From Burkholderiales bacterium RIFCSPLOWO2_12_FULL_61_40 (GTDB lineage Bacteria; Pseudomonadota; Gammaproteobacteria; Burkholderiales; Burkholderiaceae_C): a stretch of DNA of 42,588 nt. The notes under the pieces were generated by a model that did no database searches, was not told the origin of the DNA, and was given only the letters and a program-made list of their open reading frames with translations. The stretch is from positions 1-42,588 of the forward strand of contig MESI01000087.1 of the NCBI GenBank assembly GCA_001770935.1. The letters are read 5' to 3'. The translations under genes and the position numbers were made by a program. Positions 17,986-27,936 of this stretch are shown here, piece after piece; position 1 is the first letter of the stretch, and every line of letters begins with the position of its first letter.

Positions 17986-19159
17986 GGGCGGCTAATTGGG
18001 GGGTATCTCGTTGAAGTTGCACATGCAACTCTGCAAACTTATTTTGCACAAGGGTGATTTTTTCAGGGTTGGACGCCTGCGCATCCAGCCATTCCAGCAC
18101 CGCTGCAGCGAGCGCCTTCGGGGTGGCGGCGTCTTGCAGTAATTCCGGCACGACAAAGTCCCGGCACAGGATATTGGGCAATCCCACCCAGGGCTGCAAT
18201 TTTTTGCGCCGCATGATTTGCCATGACAGCCAGCCCATGTGGTAGGCAATCACCATGGGCCGCTTGAAAAGGGCCGCCTCCAACGTGGCCGTGCCGCTGG
18301 CAATCAGCGTGACATCGCACGCCGCCAGCACCGTGTGCGACTGGCCCCGCACAATCTGCAAATGCTCCCGAATGCCGCTGGCTTGGGCCGCCGCTTCGAT
18401 CTGCGCTTGCAGGGAGGGCACCGCTGGCACTATGAATTTGATAGCTGCTTGCGCACGTTGTATAAGGGCTGCAGCCTGAAAGAAGCGCAAAGCAAGGTGT
18501 TCAATCTCGGATTTTCGGCTGCCAGGCAATATCGCGACCACACGGTCATTGTCGGCCAGACCCAGCTGGGCCCGCGCCGCAGACCGATTTGGCACCATGG
18601 GAATGACCTGGGCCAGCGGATGGCCAACGTAGGTGGCGGCAATGCCGTGTTGCGCCAGCAAGGCGGGCTCAAACGGAAAGATGCACAGCACATGGTCCAC
18701 AGCGCGTTGGATTTTTTCAACTTTTTCAGGCCGCCAAGCCCAGATCGAAGGAGAAACAAAATGAACCGTCTTGACGCCCTGCGCCCTGAGCGCAGCCTCC
18801 AGGTCCAGGTTGAAATCCGGGGCATCCACGCCGATGAACACATCGGGTCGCTGCAACAGCAACCGCGCCTTGAGTTGATTGCGTATACCCACAAGCTCGG
18901 GGTAGCGGCGCAGCACATCCCATCCGTAGCCACGCACAGACAATTTATCGTGCGGCCACCAGGATTCAAAGCCGCGTCGGTTCATCTGCGGACCACCGAT
19001 TCCAACTGAAGTCGCCGACGGCCAGCGCTCCCGCAAGCCATCCAGCAGCAATCCGGCCAACAAATCGCCCGACGCCTCACCCGCCACCATGGCCATTTTG
19101 AGCGTGTCGCCGGACAGGTCACGCCCCGCGCTAGCAGCCCGGACGCTGGTATCGTTCAT
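17957..19159 (-). CDS. lpxB: Lipid-A-disaccharide synthase
   Basis: A 400-residue peripheral-membrane GT-B glycosyltransferase (family GT19) that joins UDP-2,3-diacylglucosamine and lipid X to form the lipid A disaccharide. Visible family blocks: [80 protein letters not shown] and [20 protein letters not shown]. The start chosen is ATG 19159, 19 bp after lpxA; a TTG at 19189 would overlap lpxA. Repeat copy c (18428-18477) is in frame and encodes [15 protein letters not shown] in the inter-domain region. It precedes rnhB, with a possible 29-bp overlap. Confidence 0.97.
   Translation of the reverse strand: MNDTSVRAASAGRDLSGDTLKMAMVAGEASGDLLAGLLLDGLRERWPSATSVGIGGPQMNRRGFESWWPHDKLSVRGYGWDVLRRYPELVGIRNQLKARLLLQRPDVFIGVDAPDFNLDLEAALRAQGVKTVHFVSPSIWAWRPEKVEKIQRAVDHVLCIFPFEPALLAQHGIAATYVGHPLAQVIPMVPNRSAARAQLGLADNDRVVAILPGSRKSEIEHLALRFFQAAALIQRAQAAIKFIVPAVPSLQAQIEAAAQASGIREHLQIVRGQSHTVLAACDVTLIASGTATLEAALFKRPMVIAYHMGWLSWQIMRRKKLQPWVGLPNILCRDFVVPELLQDAATPKALAAAVLEWLDAQASNPEKITLVQNKFAELHVQLQRDTPQLAAHAIQQVLQG
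18428..18477 (+). repeat. Dispersed ~50-bp repeat, copy c (inside lpxB)
   Basis: The order is CACTAT, GAATTT, GATAGCTGCTTGCGCA, about 8 bp, AAGGGCTGCAGCCTG. It matches copies a, b, d and e. The coding strand reads [15 protein letters not shown], in the same frame as copies a and b although the three genes are unrelated. Confidence 0.8.
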
Positions 19160-19178
19160 AGGAGTCGTGTGAGTCAAA

Positions 19179-19973
19179 TCAACGCACAATGCCGCGCTGG
19201 GGCGAAACTTGCGTCAGAAACGACTGCATCATCTCCACATCCGGCGCAGACTCGGGAATGGTGAGCGGCAAATCGGCAATACGCACGCGGGCGGCTTCCA
19301 GCGTCAGGTCATCGCGGTACAGCGCTTTGTGCATGGCTTTGACAGCCGAAACGCGCTCCGGCGAAAAGCCACGGCGGCGCAAGCCTTCATAGTTCATCGA
19401 GCGGGCCTGCGCGGGCTGGCCTTGGCACATCACGAAGGGCGGAAGATCGGCAAACAGCAAAGTACACATGGCCGTCATGCTGTGGGCACCGATTTTCACG
19501 AACTGGTGAACGACGGTAAAGCCACCCAAAATCGCCCAATCGCCCACATGCACATGGCCCGCCAACTGCGAATTGTTGGCAAAAATGGTGTTATTGCCAA
19601 CCTCGCAATCGTGCGCCAGATGGACATAGGCCATCAGCCAATTGTCGTTTCCCACGCGGGTGACACCGGTGTCACCGGGCGAGCCGATGTTGAAAGTGCA
19701 AAACTCGCGGATTGTGTTGCGGTCCCCAATGACCAGCTCACAGGGCTCACCCGCATATTTCTTGTCTTGCGGGATGGCACCCAGCGAACTGAACTGGAAA
19801 ATCCGATTGTCTGCTCCAATGGTGGTGTGGCCTTCAATCACGCAGTGCGGGCCGATGGTCGTACCGGGGCCTACCTTGACGTGTGGCCCAATGAGTGTGT
19901 AAGGCCCCACGGTGACCGAGCTGTCCAGCTCGGCTCCGGCGTCCACAATCGCGGTGGAGTGAATCGTGGTCAC
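19179..19973 (-). CDS. lpxA: UDP-N-acetylglucosamine O-acyltransferase
   Basis: A 264-residue cytoplasmic left-handed beta-helix enzyme for the first step of lipid A synthesis: transfer of a 3-hydroxyacyl chain from ACP to UDP-GlcNAc. Hexapeptide repeats run from [17 protein letters not shown] to about residue 185. The catalytic His121 lies in [10 protein letters not shown], and the following [21 protein letters not shown] is typical. The C-terminal helical domain begins near [16 protein letters not shown]. The start is GTG 19973 with AAGGT upstream, 10 bp after fabZ. lpxB follows 19 bp after its stop, in the conserved lpxD-fabZ-lpxA-lpxB order. Confidence 0.98.
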   Translation of the reverse strand: MTTIHSTAIVDAGAELDSSVTVGPYTLIGPHVKVGPGTTIGPHCVIEGHTTIGADNRIFQFSSLGAIPQDKKYAGEPCELVIGDRNTIREFCTFNIGSPGDTGVTRVGNDNWLMAYVHLAHDCEVGNNTIFANNSQLAGHVHVGDWAILGGFTVVHQFVKIGAHSMTAMCTLLFADLPPFVMCQGQPAQARSMNYEGLRRRGFSPERVSAVKAMHKALYRDDLTLEAARVRIADLPLTIPESAPDVEMMQSFLTQVSPQRGIVR

Positions 19974-19983
19974 GACCGGGACC

Positions 19984-20424
19984 TTATTTGATGGCGCGCA
20001 TGGCGCAGGTCAACTCGGCTTCCACCGCCAAGTCACCTGCCACCGAGGCGCGGCCTTTGAACTTGAAGATGCCGGCCTTCATGCGCAGCAGCTCGACTTC
20101 CAAAATCAACTGGTCACCAGGCTCCACGGGACGTTTGAAGCGAGCGCCATCAATGCCCGCAAAATAGTAGACCATCTCATCCGTAGGAGAGGTGTCGAGT
20201 GCGTCAAAAGCCAGCAGGGCAGCGGCTTGCGCCAAGGCTTCGAGCATCAGCACACCCGGCATGACCGGCCGATGTGGGAAGTGCCCCTCAAAAAAGGGCT
20301 CATTGATGGTGACGTTCTTCAGCGCCTTGATCGTCTTGCCCTTGTCCAGCTCCAGCACCCGATCCACCAGCAAAAACGGGTATCGGTGCGGTAGCTGTTT
20401 GAGAATTGCGTGAATATCCATCAT
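19984..20424 (-). CDS. fabZ: 3-hydroxyacyl-[ACP] dehydratase FabZ
   Basis: A 146-residue hot-dog-fold enzyme that dehydrates 3-hydroxyacyl-ACP in fatty acid synthesis. It competes with LpxA and LpxD for the same acyl-ACP pool, which explains its place between them. The active site is visible: His48 in [15 protein letters not shown] and Glu62 in [12 protein letters not shown]. The N-terminus [21 protein letters not shown] is characteristic. Two adjacent ATG codons (20424 and 20421) could start it; AAGGA lies upstream of both. Confidence 0.98.
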   Translation of the reverse strand: MMDIHAILKQLPHRYPFLLVDRVLELDKGKTIKALKNVTINEPFFEGHFPHRPVMPGVLMLEALAQAAALLAFDALDTSPTDEMVYYFAGIDGARFKRPVEPGDQLILEVELLRMKAGIFKFKGRASVAGDLAVEAELTCAMRAIK

Positions 20425-20488
20425 GGTTTGAGTTGTCCTTATTGGTTGGGGACAGTGCGCCGCGATGCGCCGAACTGCCCATCGGGTT

Positions 20489-21469
20489 TTATATTTTGAG
20501 CTTGTCTTCCAGCACGCGGATTCGCTCGCGCAGGCTGTGCAACTGTTTCAGCGAAGCAGCATTTTTTTCCCAATTGGCATTTTCATCCAATGGAAACATG
20601 CCGGTGTAATGTCCTGGCTTGCGAATGGACCGTGTCACCACGGTGGCGGCTGAAATATTAACCCCCTCAGCCAAGGTAAGGTGGCCTAACACAATCGCTC
20701 CGCCACCAACCGTGCAATGGGATCCAATGGTGGCACTGCCCGCCACCCCGACGCAACCCGCCAAGGCCGCGTGTTTGCCAATGTGGACGTTGTGGCCGAT
20801 CTGCACCAGGTTGTCCAGCTTCACCCCGTCTTCGATCACCGTATCGTGCAAGGCACCGCGGTCAATGCAGGTATTGGCACCGATCTCCACATCGTTCCCA
20901 ATGCGCACCGCGCCCAACTGCTCTATTTTTTCCCAGGCCCCGTCGTTGGGCGCAAACCCAAAACCGTCGGCGCCAATGACCACACCGGGGTGCAACAGAC
21001 AACGTTCGCCCACAACACAGTCTTCGCCCACGGTCACCCGGGATTTCAGCACCGTACCCGCGCCTATGCGCGCACCGCGTTCGACAACGCACAGCGCGCC
21101 GACGGACGCCGTGGGATGAACCACCGCAGTTTCGTCAATCACCGCGCTGGGATGGACTACCGGCCCCAGCTGCTGATCCCGCCCGCGCTTCCACAGCTGG
21201 GTGAGCTTGGCAAAATACAAATACGGTTGGTCCGTCACAATGCAGGCGCCACGCGCAAACGCCGACTCCCGCATCTGAGGCCCAACGATGACGCAGCCTG
21301 CTTGCGAAGCTTGCAACTGCTGCTGGTATTTGGGGTTACTCAGGAAACTCAACTGGTGCGAAGTCGCCGTCTCCAACGGTGCCAAACCGGACACCCGAAG
21401 TGCTCCATCGCCATGCAACTCACCGCCCAGGGCAGCCACCACCGCGGCCAAATCCAACTCCATGCCCAT
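20489..21469 (-). CDS. lpxD: UDP-3-O-acylglucosamine N-acyltransferase
   Basis: A 326-residue enzyme for the third step of lipid A synthesis: N-acylation of UDP-3-O-acyl-glucosamine from 3-hydroxyacyl-ACP. An N-terminal uridine-binding domain (about 1-100, with LSFLSNPKY) precedes the left-handed beta-helix (about 105-290). The catalytic His226 lies in [20 protein letters not shown] and GANTCIDRG are further family markers. The C-terminal helix ([18 protein letters not shown]) matches the ACP-binding tail. The start is ATG 21469 or 21463: both share AAGGTC upstream, and the second is better spaced. skp lies 18 bp upstream and fabZ 64 bp downstream. Confidence 0.98.
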   Translation of the reverse strand: MGMELDLAAVVAALGGELHGDGALRVSGLAPLETATSHQLSFLSNPKYQQQLQASQAGCVIVGPQMRESAFARGACIVTDQPYLYFAKLTQLWKRGRDQQLGPVVHPSAVIDETAVVHPTASVGALCVVERGARIGAGTVLKSRVTVGEDCVVGERCLLHPGVVIGADGFGFAPNDGAWEKIEQLGAVRIGNDVEIGANTCIDRGALHDTVIEDGVKLDNLVQIGHNVHIGKHAALAGCVGVAGSATIGSHCTVGGGAIVLGHLTLAEGVNISAATVVTRSIRKPGHYTGMFPLDENANWEKNAASLKQLHSLRERIRVLEDKLKI

Positions 21470-21487
21470 GACCTTGGAGTCCAGGCT

Positions 21488-21997
21488 TTACTTGGAACCT
21501 GCGTTCAGGATCTTGAGTACCTTGTCGGTGATGTCATGTTTGGCGTTGCTGTACACCACTTCCTGAATCACCAGGTCGTATTTCTCGGCTTCCGCCACCT
21601 GTTTGACGGCTTTATTGGCCTTCTCCAGTACTTGCTGCAACTCTTCGTTCCTGCGACCGTTCAGATCTTCCTGGAACTCACGTTGCTTGCGCTGCAGGTC
21701 TCGATTGAGTTCTGCAAACTCTTTCTGACGGCTCACGCGTTGCGTTTCAGTCAGGGTAGGCGCATCCCGTTCAAATTTTTCACTGAACAATTTCAAGGAA
21801 CCCTGCAGATCGGCCAGGTCCTTTTGTCGCTTGGAAAACTCTTGCTCCAGTTTGCCCTGAGCGGCCTTGGCAGGTCCGGATTCCGTAGTGATGCGCTGGG
21901 TGTTGATGTAACCCGTTTTGGAGTCCTGCGCCATTGCGCCAACCGCGGCAACGGCAAGTACCAGACCCAGCCACAAGTTTGACTTAAATGTTTTCAT
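21488..21997 (-). CDS. skp: Periplasmic chaperone Skp/OmpH
   Basis: A 169-residue periplasmic chaperone that holds unfolded outer-membrane proteins for the Bam complex. A signal peptide is visible (KSNLWLGLVLAVAAVGAMA, cleavage probably after residue 23), followed by GYINTQRI. Long charged helices rich in Lys, Glu and Gln (about 45-145) form the coiled-coil tentacles. Length fits the family (about 160-175). Its ATG shares one base with the bamA stop (TAATG), so it is translationally coupled to its client complex; lpxD follows 18 bp later. Confidence 0.94.
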   Translation of the reverse strand: MKTFKSNLWLGLVLAVAAVGAMAQDSKTGYINTQRITTESGPAKAAQGKLEQEFSKRQKDLADLQGSLKLFSEKFERDAPTLTETQRVSRQKEFAELNRDLQRKQREFQEDLNGRRNEELQQVLEKANKAVKQVAEAEKYDLVIQEVVYSNAKHDITDKVLKILNAGSK

Positions 21998-24297
21998 TAG
22001 AAAGTTGTCCCGATTTGAAATTGCATGCTCTGAATTTTATCGCTATCGAACTGCTTGATGGGTCTGGCAAAGGCCAATCGCAAAGGGCCGACTGGTGAAA
22101 TCCAGCTGATTCCCACACCGAACGAACTGCGCATATCCCCTAATTGAATGGCCTCGTCGGCGCCATAAATACCACCGGCATCCACAAACCCGTACATGCG
22201 CAAAGTTCGGTCATTGCCACCACCCGGCAGGGGTGAAAGCAACTCGGCATTAAACGTGATTTTTCTGGAACCGCCGGTTGCCGTAGGAATAGCCTGAAGC
22301 CGCTGTGCGCCGGTGGTCAAACTCCCCTGTTCAAAACCCCGAACCGAACCCAATCCGCCGGAGTAAAAATTCTTGAACACAGGGTAAGAAGTGCTGGCGG
22401 TGCTCGCGCCCAAAGACAACTCCGCGTTGAACGCAGCAGTCACCTTTTTCGACACAGGGAAAAACTGCTGGTATTGGGCGGTGCCACGCGCATAACGCAA
22501 TTCACCGCCCACACTCCACTCACCCGAGGTGCGCATTACTTTACCCACGCTGGGCACCATGGCGCTGTCCCGTGTATCGCGCGCCCAGCCAATGGTCAAT
22601 GGAACCGCATTGGTGGTGAAACCAAACTCATCGGTGAATTCCTTGTACACCGTCGGCAACAAAGTGCCCGGCACCACGGTGGTGCGGTCCACACCGCCCC
22701 CCACGTACACCGTGTCGGTATCGGTAAAGGGAATACCGAAACGCATACTCGCGCCGGTGGTTTCAATGGAGTAACTGTCCAAGTCTACGTAGGGTTTGGA
22801 ATTTCTTTGGTAAAGGTCAATCGTTCTGGAAACACCATCTTCGGTAAAGTAAGGGTTGGTGGTATTGAAAACGATGGTTCTGTTGACCTTGCTCGTATTC
22901 ACTTCCATGCCCAACGAATTGCCCGAACCAAATGCATTGTCTTGCTTGAATCCAAACGTAAAACCGAATCCTTCACCACTGGAAAGACCCGCACCCAAGC
23001 TCAGGCTTCCGGTGGGTTTTTCAGCGACAGTAACCGTCAAATCCACCTGATCAGGTGATCCGGCAACCTCTTGTGTCTCCAGAGAAACCTCTTTGAAGTA
23101 ACCCAGGCGGTCGACCCGATTGCGGGATTGGCGAATTTTTTCACCGTCGTACCAAGCCGCTTCCAATTGGCGAAACTCACGGCGGATCACTTCGTCACGG
23201 GTACGGTCGTTTCCTGCCACATTGATTCGGCGTACATACACCCGGCGCGAGGGGTCCGCGCGCAAAGTCACTTCCACCCGATTGGTGCTGCGGTCAATTT
23301 CAGGAACAGCCTCCACCCGCGCAAACGCGAAACCAAAGTTGCCAAAGTAGTCGGTAAACGCCTTGGTGGTTTGTGCAACCTGATCCGCGTTGTAAGCCTC
23401 ACCCGCCTGAATGGCGATCAATGACTGAAACTCTTCTTCCTTGCCAAGGTAATTGCCCGCAAGCTTGATTTTGGAAACCACAAACCGCTCACCCTCCGTC
23501 ACATTGATGGTGATGCTGATGTCTTGCTTATTCGGGGAAATGGCGACCTGCGAGGAGTCCACCTTGAACTCCAAATAGCCTCTGGCCAAGTAGTAAGAGC
23601 GCAATGTCTCAATATCCGCATTCATTTTGGTGCGGGAATACCGGTTGGATTTGGTGTACCAACTCAACCACCCTCCCGTATCCTGGTCGAAAAGGCCTCG
23701 CAACGTGGACTCTGAAAAGGCTTTGTTTCCCACGATGCGGATGTCGCTGATTTTTGCGGTGTCGCCCTCCACCACCGCAAAACTCAGATTCACCCGGTTG
23801 CGTTCAATAGGCGTGACTGTCGTAACCACCTCTGCGGCGTACATGCTGCGATTGATGTACTGGCGCTTCAACTCCTGCTCGGCCCGGTCCACCAGCGCTT
23901 TGTCAAACGGCCGACCGTCTGCCAATCCAATATCCCGCAAGGCCTTTTTCAGCACCTCTTTGTCGAACTCTTTAGAGCCCGAAAAATCCACATCTGCAAT
24001 GGTGGGGCGCTCTTCTACGATCACCACCAGCACGCCGGAATTCGCCTCAATACGAACGTCCTTGAACAATCCCAGGCCAAACAGCGCCCTGATGGAGGCT
24101 GCAGCTTTTTCATCGCTGTAGGTGTCGCCCACCTTGACAGGCATGGAAGCAAAAATCGTCCCTGCCTCAACCCGTTGCAGCCCTTCCACACGGATATCGC
24201 GCACCGCAAATGGCTCCAGGGCCCACGCAGAATGTACGGCTAAAACAACCGCGGAAGCACAAAAAGCTCTGTGCAGAAAAGTACGACTAAATTGCAT
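21997..24297 (-). CDS. bamA: Outer-membrane protein assembly factor BamA
   Basis: A 766-residue Omp85 protein, the core of the outer-membrane beta-barrel insertion machine. A signal peptide ends near AVHSAWA before LEPFAVRDIRVEG. Five POTRA domains span about 27-425 (RDIRVEGLQRV, VVEERPTIADVDFSG, ISDIRIVGNKAF, VSKIKLAGN, YVRRINVAGN). The 16-strand barrel carries the conserved VRGF of loop 6 (SVRGFEQGSL) and ends with Phe as expected. The start is ATG 24297; an in-frame ATG at 24348 would place residues ahead of the signal peptide. It lies 47 bp after rseP, and the stop overlaps the skp start by 1 bp. Confidence 0.98.
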   Translation of the reverse strand: MQFSRTFLHRAFCASAVVLAVHSAWALEPFAVRDIRVEGLQRVEAGTIFASMPVKVGDTYSDEKAAASIRALFGLGLFKDVRIEANSGVLVVIVEERPTIADVDFSGSKEFDKEVLKKALRDIGLADGRPFDKALVDRAEQELKRQYINRSMYAAEVVTTVTPIERNRVNLSFAVVEGDTAKISDIRIVGNKAFSESTLRGLFDQDTGGWLSWYTKSNRYSRTKMNADIETLRSYYLARGYLEFKVDSSQVAISPNKQDISITINVTEGERFVVSKIKLAGNYLGKEEEFQSLIAIQAGEAYNADQVAQTTKAFTDYFGNFGFAFARVEAVPEIDRSTNRVEVTLRADPSRRVYVRRINVAGNDRTRDEVIRREFRQLEAAWYDGEKIRQSRNRVDRLGYFKEVSLETQEVAGSPDQVDLTVTVAEKPTGSLSLGAGLSSGEGFGFTFGFKQDNAFGSGNSLGMEVNTSKVNRTIVFNTTNPYFTEDGVSRTIDLYQRNSKPYVDLDSYSIETTGASMRFGIPFTDTDTVYVGGGVDRTTVVPGTLLPTVYKEFTDEFGFTTNAVPLTIGWARDTRDSAMVPSVGKVMRTSGEWSVGGELRYARGTAQYQQFFPVSKKVTAAFNAELSLGASTASTSYPVFKNFYSGGLGSVRGFEQGSLTTGAQRLQAIPTATGGSRKITFNAELLSPLPGGGNDRTLRMYGFVDAGGIYGADEAIQLGDMRSSFGVGISWISPVGPLRLAFARPIKQFDSDKIQSMQFQIGTTF

Positions 24298-24344
24298 GTT
24301 TACCGATCTAAGTACTCGGGGAAGTCCGGCATGGCTGCGCAACA

Positions 24345-25715
24345 TCAACCCACAAAACGCATGACATCATTGAACATCGCAATGGTCATCATCAACAACA
24401 AAACCGCCAATCCCAGTTTTTGAAACCGTTCCATCCACGGTTCCGAGACGGGCTTGCCGGTCAGCAACTCCCAAAGATAATACATCAGGTGCCCACCATC
24501 CAAAACCGGCAAGGGAAGCAGATTCAGCACCCCAAGGCTGATGCTGATCAGCGCCAGAAAAATCACAAATGGCGTAAACCCAACCTCCGCCGACTTGCCC
24601 GCATAGTCGGCGATGGTCAGTGGTCCGCTCAGGTTCTTCAGGGAAGCATCCCCTGTGAGGATTTGCCCCATCATGTTCAGCGTCAAGACCGACACTTCCC
24701 AGGTCCGGGTGATGGCCCGCTCCACGCCATCCCAAGGACCGTAGTGAACCATCTTCATCGCGGGTGGCGCGCCAATGTATGCGCCCACGCGCCCCACGGT
24801 AGCATCTCCTTCCCGCTCAACCTTGGGTGACACCGCGACGGTGAGCCGGGTGCCGACACGTTCCACCAACCATGTCTGGGGAGCTGCCGTGCCCGAACTC
24901 CCGGATGCGCGAATCAGGTCCCGCAATTGGCCAGCGTCCACAATATCAAGCTGGTCCACCCGCAGCACCAGGTCTCCAGACCGCAACCCCGCCTGTTGTG
25001 CGGCGCCAGCTTCTACCACATCACCCAACCTGGCTTGTGAAAATGGGCCCAATATCCCAATACTCCGGAACATTTGCACATCGGCGTGGCGCGTGTCCAT
25101 GCCAGCAAGTTCCAAAACTGTCTGCCTGACATCGCCCTGTGCACCCGCGCCTGGCACAGCATATTCCACTTGAAGATTCCGGTGGGCCAGTGCTGCCCGC
25201 GTCAACCACCACCGAAAATCTTCAAACGAGACAACTTCTTTCAGAGATTCACCGTCAAACGCCACGCGGCGAACTTGTTCGCCACCCACCAGTCCAGCCT
25301 GTGCTGCGATAGACGCCACGGCTGGACGCGAAAGCACCGCTTGCGCTTGCTCCACACCGCTCCAATTGACCCAGGAATACAAAACAACTGCAAACAACAA
25401 ATTGGCAAGAGGGCCTGCAGCAACAATGGCGGCCCTGCTGCGCACCGGCTGAACATTAAAAGCCCGCGCACGCTCATGGGGAGGGACAACGCCTTCGCGC
25501 TCGTCCAGCATCTTCACATAGCCGCCCAAAGGAAGCAGTCCCACCACAAATTCAGTGCCAGACTTGGGCGAGGTCCACCCCAATAGCCGTGGCCCAAAAC
25601 CGATGGAAAAGCGCAAAACCTTGACCCCGCAGGCTACTGCTACGCCATAGTGCCCCAATTCATGGACTGCAACCAAAATACCAATGGCAAAAACAAATGC
25701 GGCAACCGTCTGCAC
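24345..25715 (-). CDS. rseP: Site-2 intramembrane protease RseP
   Basis: A 456-residue inner-membrane zinc protease that cleaves the anti-sigma factor RseA, releasing sigma-E when outer-membrane assembly fails. The active site HELGH is at 18-22 in the first helix. Two PDZ domains follow the second helix (about 110-300; GLRSGDLVLRVDQLDI marks the second). The second catalytic element is LNLLPLPVLDGGHLMYYLWE, giving the metal-binding Asp. The start is GTG 25715 with CGGAG about 9-12 nt upstream. It lies between dxr (18 bp upstream) and bamA, linking the stress protease to the pathway it monitors. Confidence 0.97.
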   Translation of the reverse strand: MQTVAAFVFAIGILVAVHELGHYGVAVACGVKVLRFSIGFGPRLLGWTSPKSGTEFVVGLLPLGGYVKMLDEREGVVPPHERARAFNVQPVRSRAAIVAAGPLANLLFAVVLYSWVNWSGVEQAQAVLSRPAVASIAAQAGLVGGEQVRRVAFDGESLKEVVSFEDFRWWLTRAALAHRNLQVEYAVPGAGAQGDVRQTVLELAGMDTRHADVQMFRSIGILGPFSQARLGDVVEAGAAQQAGLRSGDLVLRVDQLDIVDAGQLRDLIRASGSSGTAAPQTWLVERVGTRLTVAVSPKVEREGDATVGRVGAYIGAPPAMKMVHYGPWDGVERAITRTWEVSVLTLNMMGQILTGDASLKNLSGPLTIADYAGKSAEVGFTPFVIFLALISISLGVLNLLPLPVLDGGHLMYYLWELLTGKPVSEPWMERFQKLGLAVLLLMMTIAMFNDVMRFVG

Positions 25716-25733
25716 AACAAGGCTCCGTGTAGG

Positions 25734-26933
25734 TCAGGCTGAAAAGCGCTGGATTGCGCCCTCGGCGGCTTGCCTGGAAAGTTGATCCAAAGCCAGCAGG
25801 TCAGCCAATGAGCCAGGAGGGCATGGCCTTACTGCATCCAATGTTTCAGCATTGACATGGTGAATCTGGTCAAACCGGATTCTGCGCGCCAAAAAGGCAG
25901 CAACAGCAACTTCATTGGCCGCGTTGAGGACCGCCGTAGTGCCTGGCGACGCATCCAGAACGGCCCATGCCAAAGCCAAGCCAGGAAACCGCAATGGATG
26001 GTCATGCGAATTCATTGCCTCAAAGCTCAGATCGGACATGGCCGAAAAATCCAGTGCCGAAGCCCCCGAACTCACACGGTGAGGCCAGGACAGTCCATAA
26101 GCGATAGGGCCGCGCATATCGGGTGTACCCAGTTGTGCGACAACAGAATTGTCCACATACTGAACCATCGAATGAATCACGCTCTGCGGATGGATAACCA
26201 CTTCGATTTTTTGAGGTGCCAGACCGAAAAGGAATTTCGCTTCAATAACTTCCAGCGCCTTGTTCATCATGGTGGCAGAGTCCACCGAAATCTTTCGACC
26301 CATCACCCAGTTGGGATGGGCACAGGCCTCTTCTGGCGTCACGTCTCGCAAGGTCTGTGGAGCTCGGGTTCGGAAAGGCCCTCCCGAGGCTGTCAATATG
26401 ATTTTGTCCACCCTGGATGCCCAATCCGCCGGGTTTTCCGGCAATGACTGGAAAATGGCCGAATGCTCACTGTCAATTGGCAGCAGTGTCGCGCCACCGG
26501 CGACCACGGTATCCAGAAACAACTGCCCCCCCACCACCAAGGCTTCCTTGTTGGCGAGCAAAAGCCTCTTTCCGGTCCGCGCTGCCGCAAGGCATGGAGC
26601 CAATCCCGCAGCCCCGACGATCGCAGCCATCACGACATGGGCCAGTTCATGCCCAGCCACCATTTCAATCGCCTCGCCGCCCCAAAGCACTCGGGTCCGC
26701 AAGTCCAAGGATTGGCACGCAGCCTCCAGCGCCAATCCGTGGGTTTCACTGGCCATCACGGCAAAAGTCGGCTTGAATTTAATGCATTGGGCCAGCATCA
26801 AGTCATTGCTGGTGGATGCCGTAAGGGCAAACACCTCAAAGCGGTCAGGATGCCGTTCGATAACGTCCAGTGTACTGACGCCAATGGAGCCGGTGGATCC
26901 CAGCACCACGACGCGGCTTTTTTCAAACTTCAT
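25734..26933 (-). CDS. dxr: 1-deoxy-D-xylulose 5-phosphate reductoisomerase
   Basis: A 399-residue enzyme that converts DXP to 2-C-methyl-D-erythritol 4-phosphate with NADPH, the first committed step of the MEP isoprenoid pathway and the fosmidomycin target. The NADPH loop VVVLGSTGSIGVST is at 8-21. LLLANKEALVVGG, LPIDSEHSAIFQSL and LTASGGPFR (metal and substrate binding) are intact, as is MGRKISVDSATMMNKALEVIEA. Its ATG overlaps the cdsA stop by 4 bp. In enterobacteria dxr lies directly after frr; here it follows cdsA. Confidence 0.98.
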   Translation of the reverse strand: MKFEKSRVVVLGSTGSIGVSTLDVIERHPDRFEVFALTASTSNDLMLAQCIKFKPTFAVMASETHGLALEAACQSLDLRTRVLWGGEAIEMVAGHELAHVVMAAIVGAAGLAPCLAAARTGKRLLLANKEALVVGGQLFLDTVVAGGATLLPIDSEHSAIFQSLPENPADWASRVDKIILTASGGPFRTRAPQTLRDVTPEEACAHPNWVMGRKISVDSATMMNKALEVIEAKFLFGLAPQKIEVVIHPQSVIHSMVQYVDNSVVAQLGTPDMRGPIAYGLSWPHRVSSGASALDFSAMSDLSFEAMNSHDHPLRFPGLALAWAVLDASPGTTAVLNAANEVAVAAFLARRIRFDQIHHVNAETLDAVRPCPPGSLADLLALDQLSRQAAEGAIQRFSA

Positions 26934-27775
26934 AAAGTACCCAGCATCATTGCCAATGGAAGAATTGGTAACAAGGCATCTACGCGATCCAATACACCGC
27001 CGTGCCCTGGAAGCAAACCGCTGCTGTCTTTGACACCCGCACTGCGTTTGAACAGGGACTCGACAAGGTCACCGACCACGCTCATGGTCGCAAGAAACAC
27101 AACACCCAGCACCATGAATGCCGGACTGACGGCCCCCATCCGGCTGTACACACTGGCTTGGTCAGCCGCACCAGCAACGTCCAAAGCCCGCCAAACGAAT
27201 GCGCACAAGAGCACGCCCGCCATACCACCACACACCCCCTCCCACGTTTTACCGGGGCTGATGGAAGGTGCCAGCTTGCGCGTGAAAAAACGCCCCCCAA
27301 AAGCCCGGCCAGCAAAATAGGCAAATATGTCGGCAATCCATACCAGGACCAGGACCGAGAAAAGAAAGTTGATGCCCATTATGCGGGCTTGGGCAACCGC
27401 CAGCCATGCGATCCATAGTGCGATGACTCCACCGCACAAACGAATGCCCTTGGGAACAGCGCTCCACGCTTTCACCCCGCCGCGCAAGAGCCACGCGCCG
27501 AGCACCACCCAAGCAGCCCCAGCAAGCGTCCAAAGCAAGTGCAATGGGGCTTGCAGCATGCCTGCAGACCAAGACACCAGACAGATTCCCGCACACAAAC
27601 CAGCAACAGCCAGTGAGGTTGCCTTGCCACATTGGTTGAGTTTGGCCCACTCCCAGGCACCCGCGGCGATCAACACCACAGCAAGAGCACCAAACGCCAG
27701 AGGGTTCGGGTAGAAAACAGTCGGAAGCAATATCGCCAACATCACGATGGCAGTCATAATTCTCTGCTTCAGCAT
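26930..27775 (-). CDS. cdsA: Phosphatidate cytidylyltransferase
   Basis: A 281-residue polytopic inner-membrane enzyme (about eight helices) that makes CDP-diacylglycerol from phosphatidate and CTP, the branch point for all phospholipids. The family signature near the C-terminus is present: SLFKRSAGVKDSSGLLPGHGG, followed by LDRVDALLP. Other markers are KLAPSISPGKTWEG and WIADIFAYFAGRAFGGR. The ATG at 27775 is preceded by GAGGGTG about 6 nt upstream. dxr overlaps its stop by 4 bp. Upstream, where uppS normally sits in this cluster, there is only a 243-bp spacer. Confidence 0.97.
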   Translation of the reverse strand: MLKQRIMTAIVMLAILLPTVFYPNPLAFGALAVVLIAAGAWEWAKLNQCGKATSLAVAGLCAGICLVSWSAGMLQAPLHLLWTLAGAAWVVLGAWLLRGGVKAWSAVPKGIRLCGGVIALWIAWLAVAQARIMGINFLFSVLVLVWIADIFAYFAGRAFGGRFFTRKLAPSISPGKTWEGVCGGMAGVLLCAFVWRALDVAGAADQASVYSRMGAVSPAFMVLGVVFLATMSVVGDLVESLFKRSAGVKDSSGLLPGHGGVLDRVDALLPILPLAMMLGTL

Positions 27776-27853
27776 TTAACACCCTCGGTTAGTCTGGATA
27801 CAGACACAGGTACCCACTTGTCACGCAGTTCCAGTAAATGGCCACTTAGGAGG

Positions 27854-27882
27854 AGCATAGCCCAGTCGTGCAAAAGCGAGAA
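27854..27882 (-). promoter_or_regulatory. Possible weak promoter of cdsA-dxr-rseP
   Basis: The minus strand shows TTCTCG, 17 bp, TATGCT (27859-27854), about 80 bp before the cdsA start. The -10 matches 4/6 and the -35 is poor. It is proposed mainly because a promoter is needed if the upstream hairpin limits readthrough. Confidence 0.25.
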
Positions 27883-27910
27883 CTCGCGTGCTGGCTTCCC
27901 GTAGTGAGCA

Positions 27911-27936
27911 GTGGCCTACTCCAGGAGTAGGCTCAC
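27911..27936. repeat. Strong inverted repeat in the frr-cdsA spacer
   Basis: GCCTACTCC and GGAGTAGGC (27914-27922 and 27924-27932) are perfect complements around a single base. The arms extend to GTG and CAC with one bulged base. There is no T-tract on either strand, so it is not a standard intrinsic terminator. It could be an RNA stabiliser, an operator, or a scar left when uppS was lost. Confidence 0.6.
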
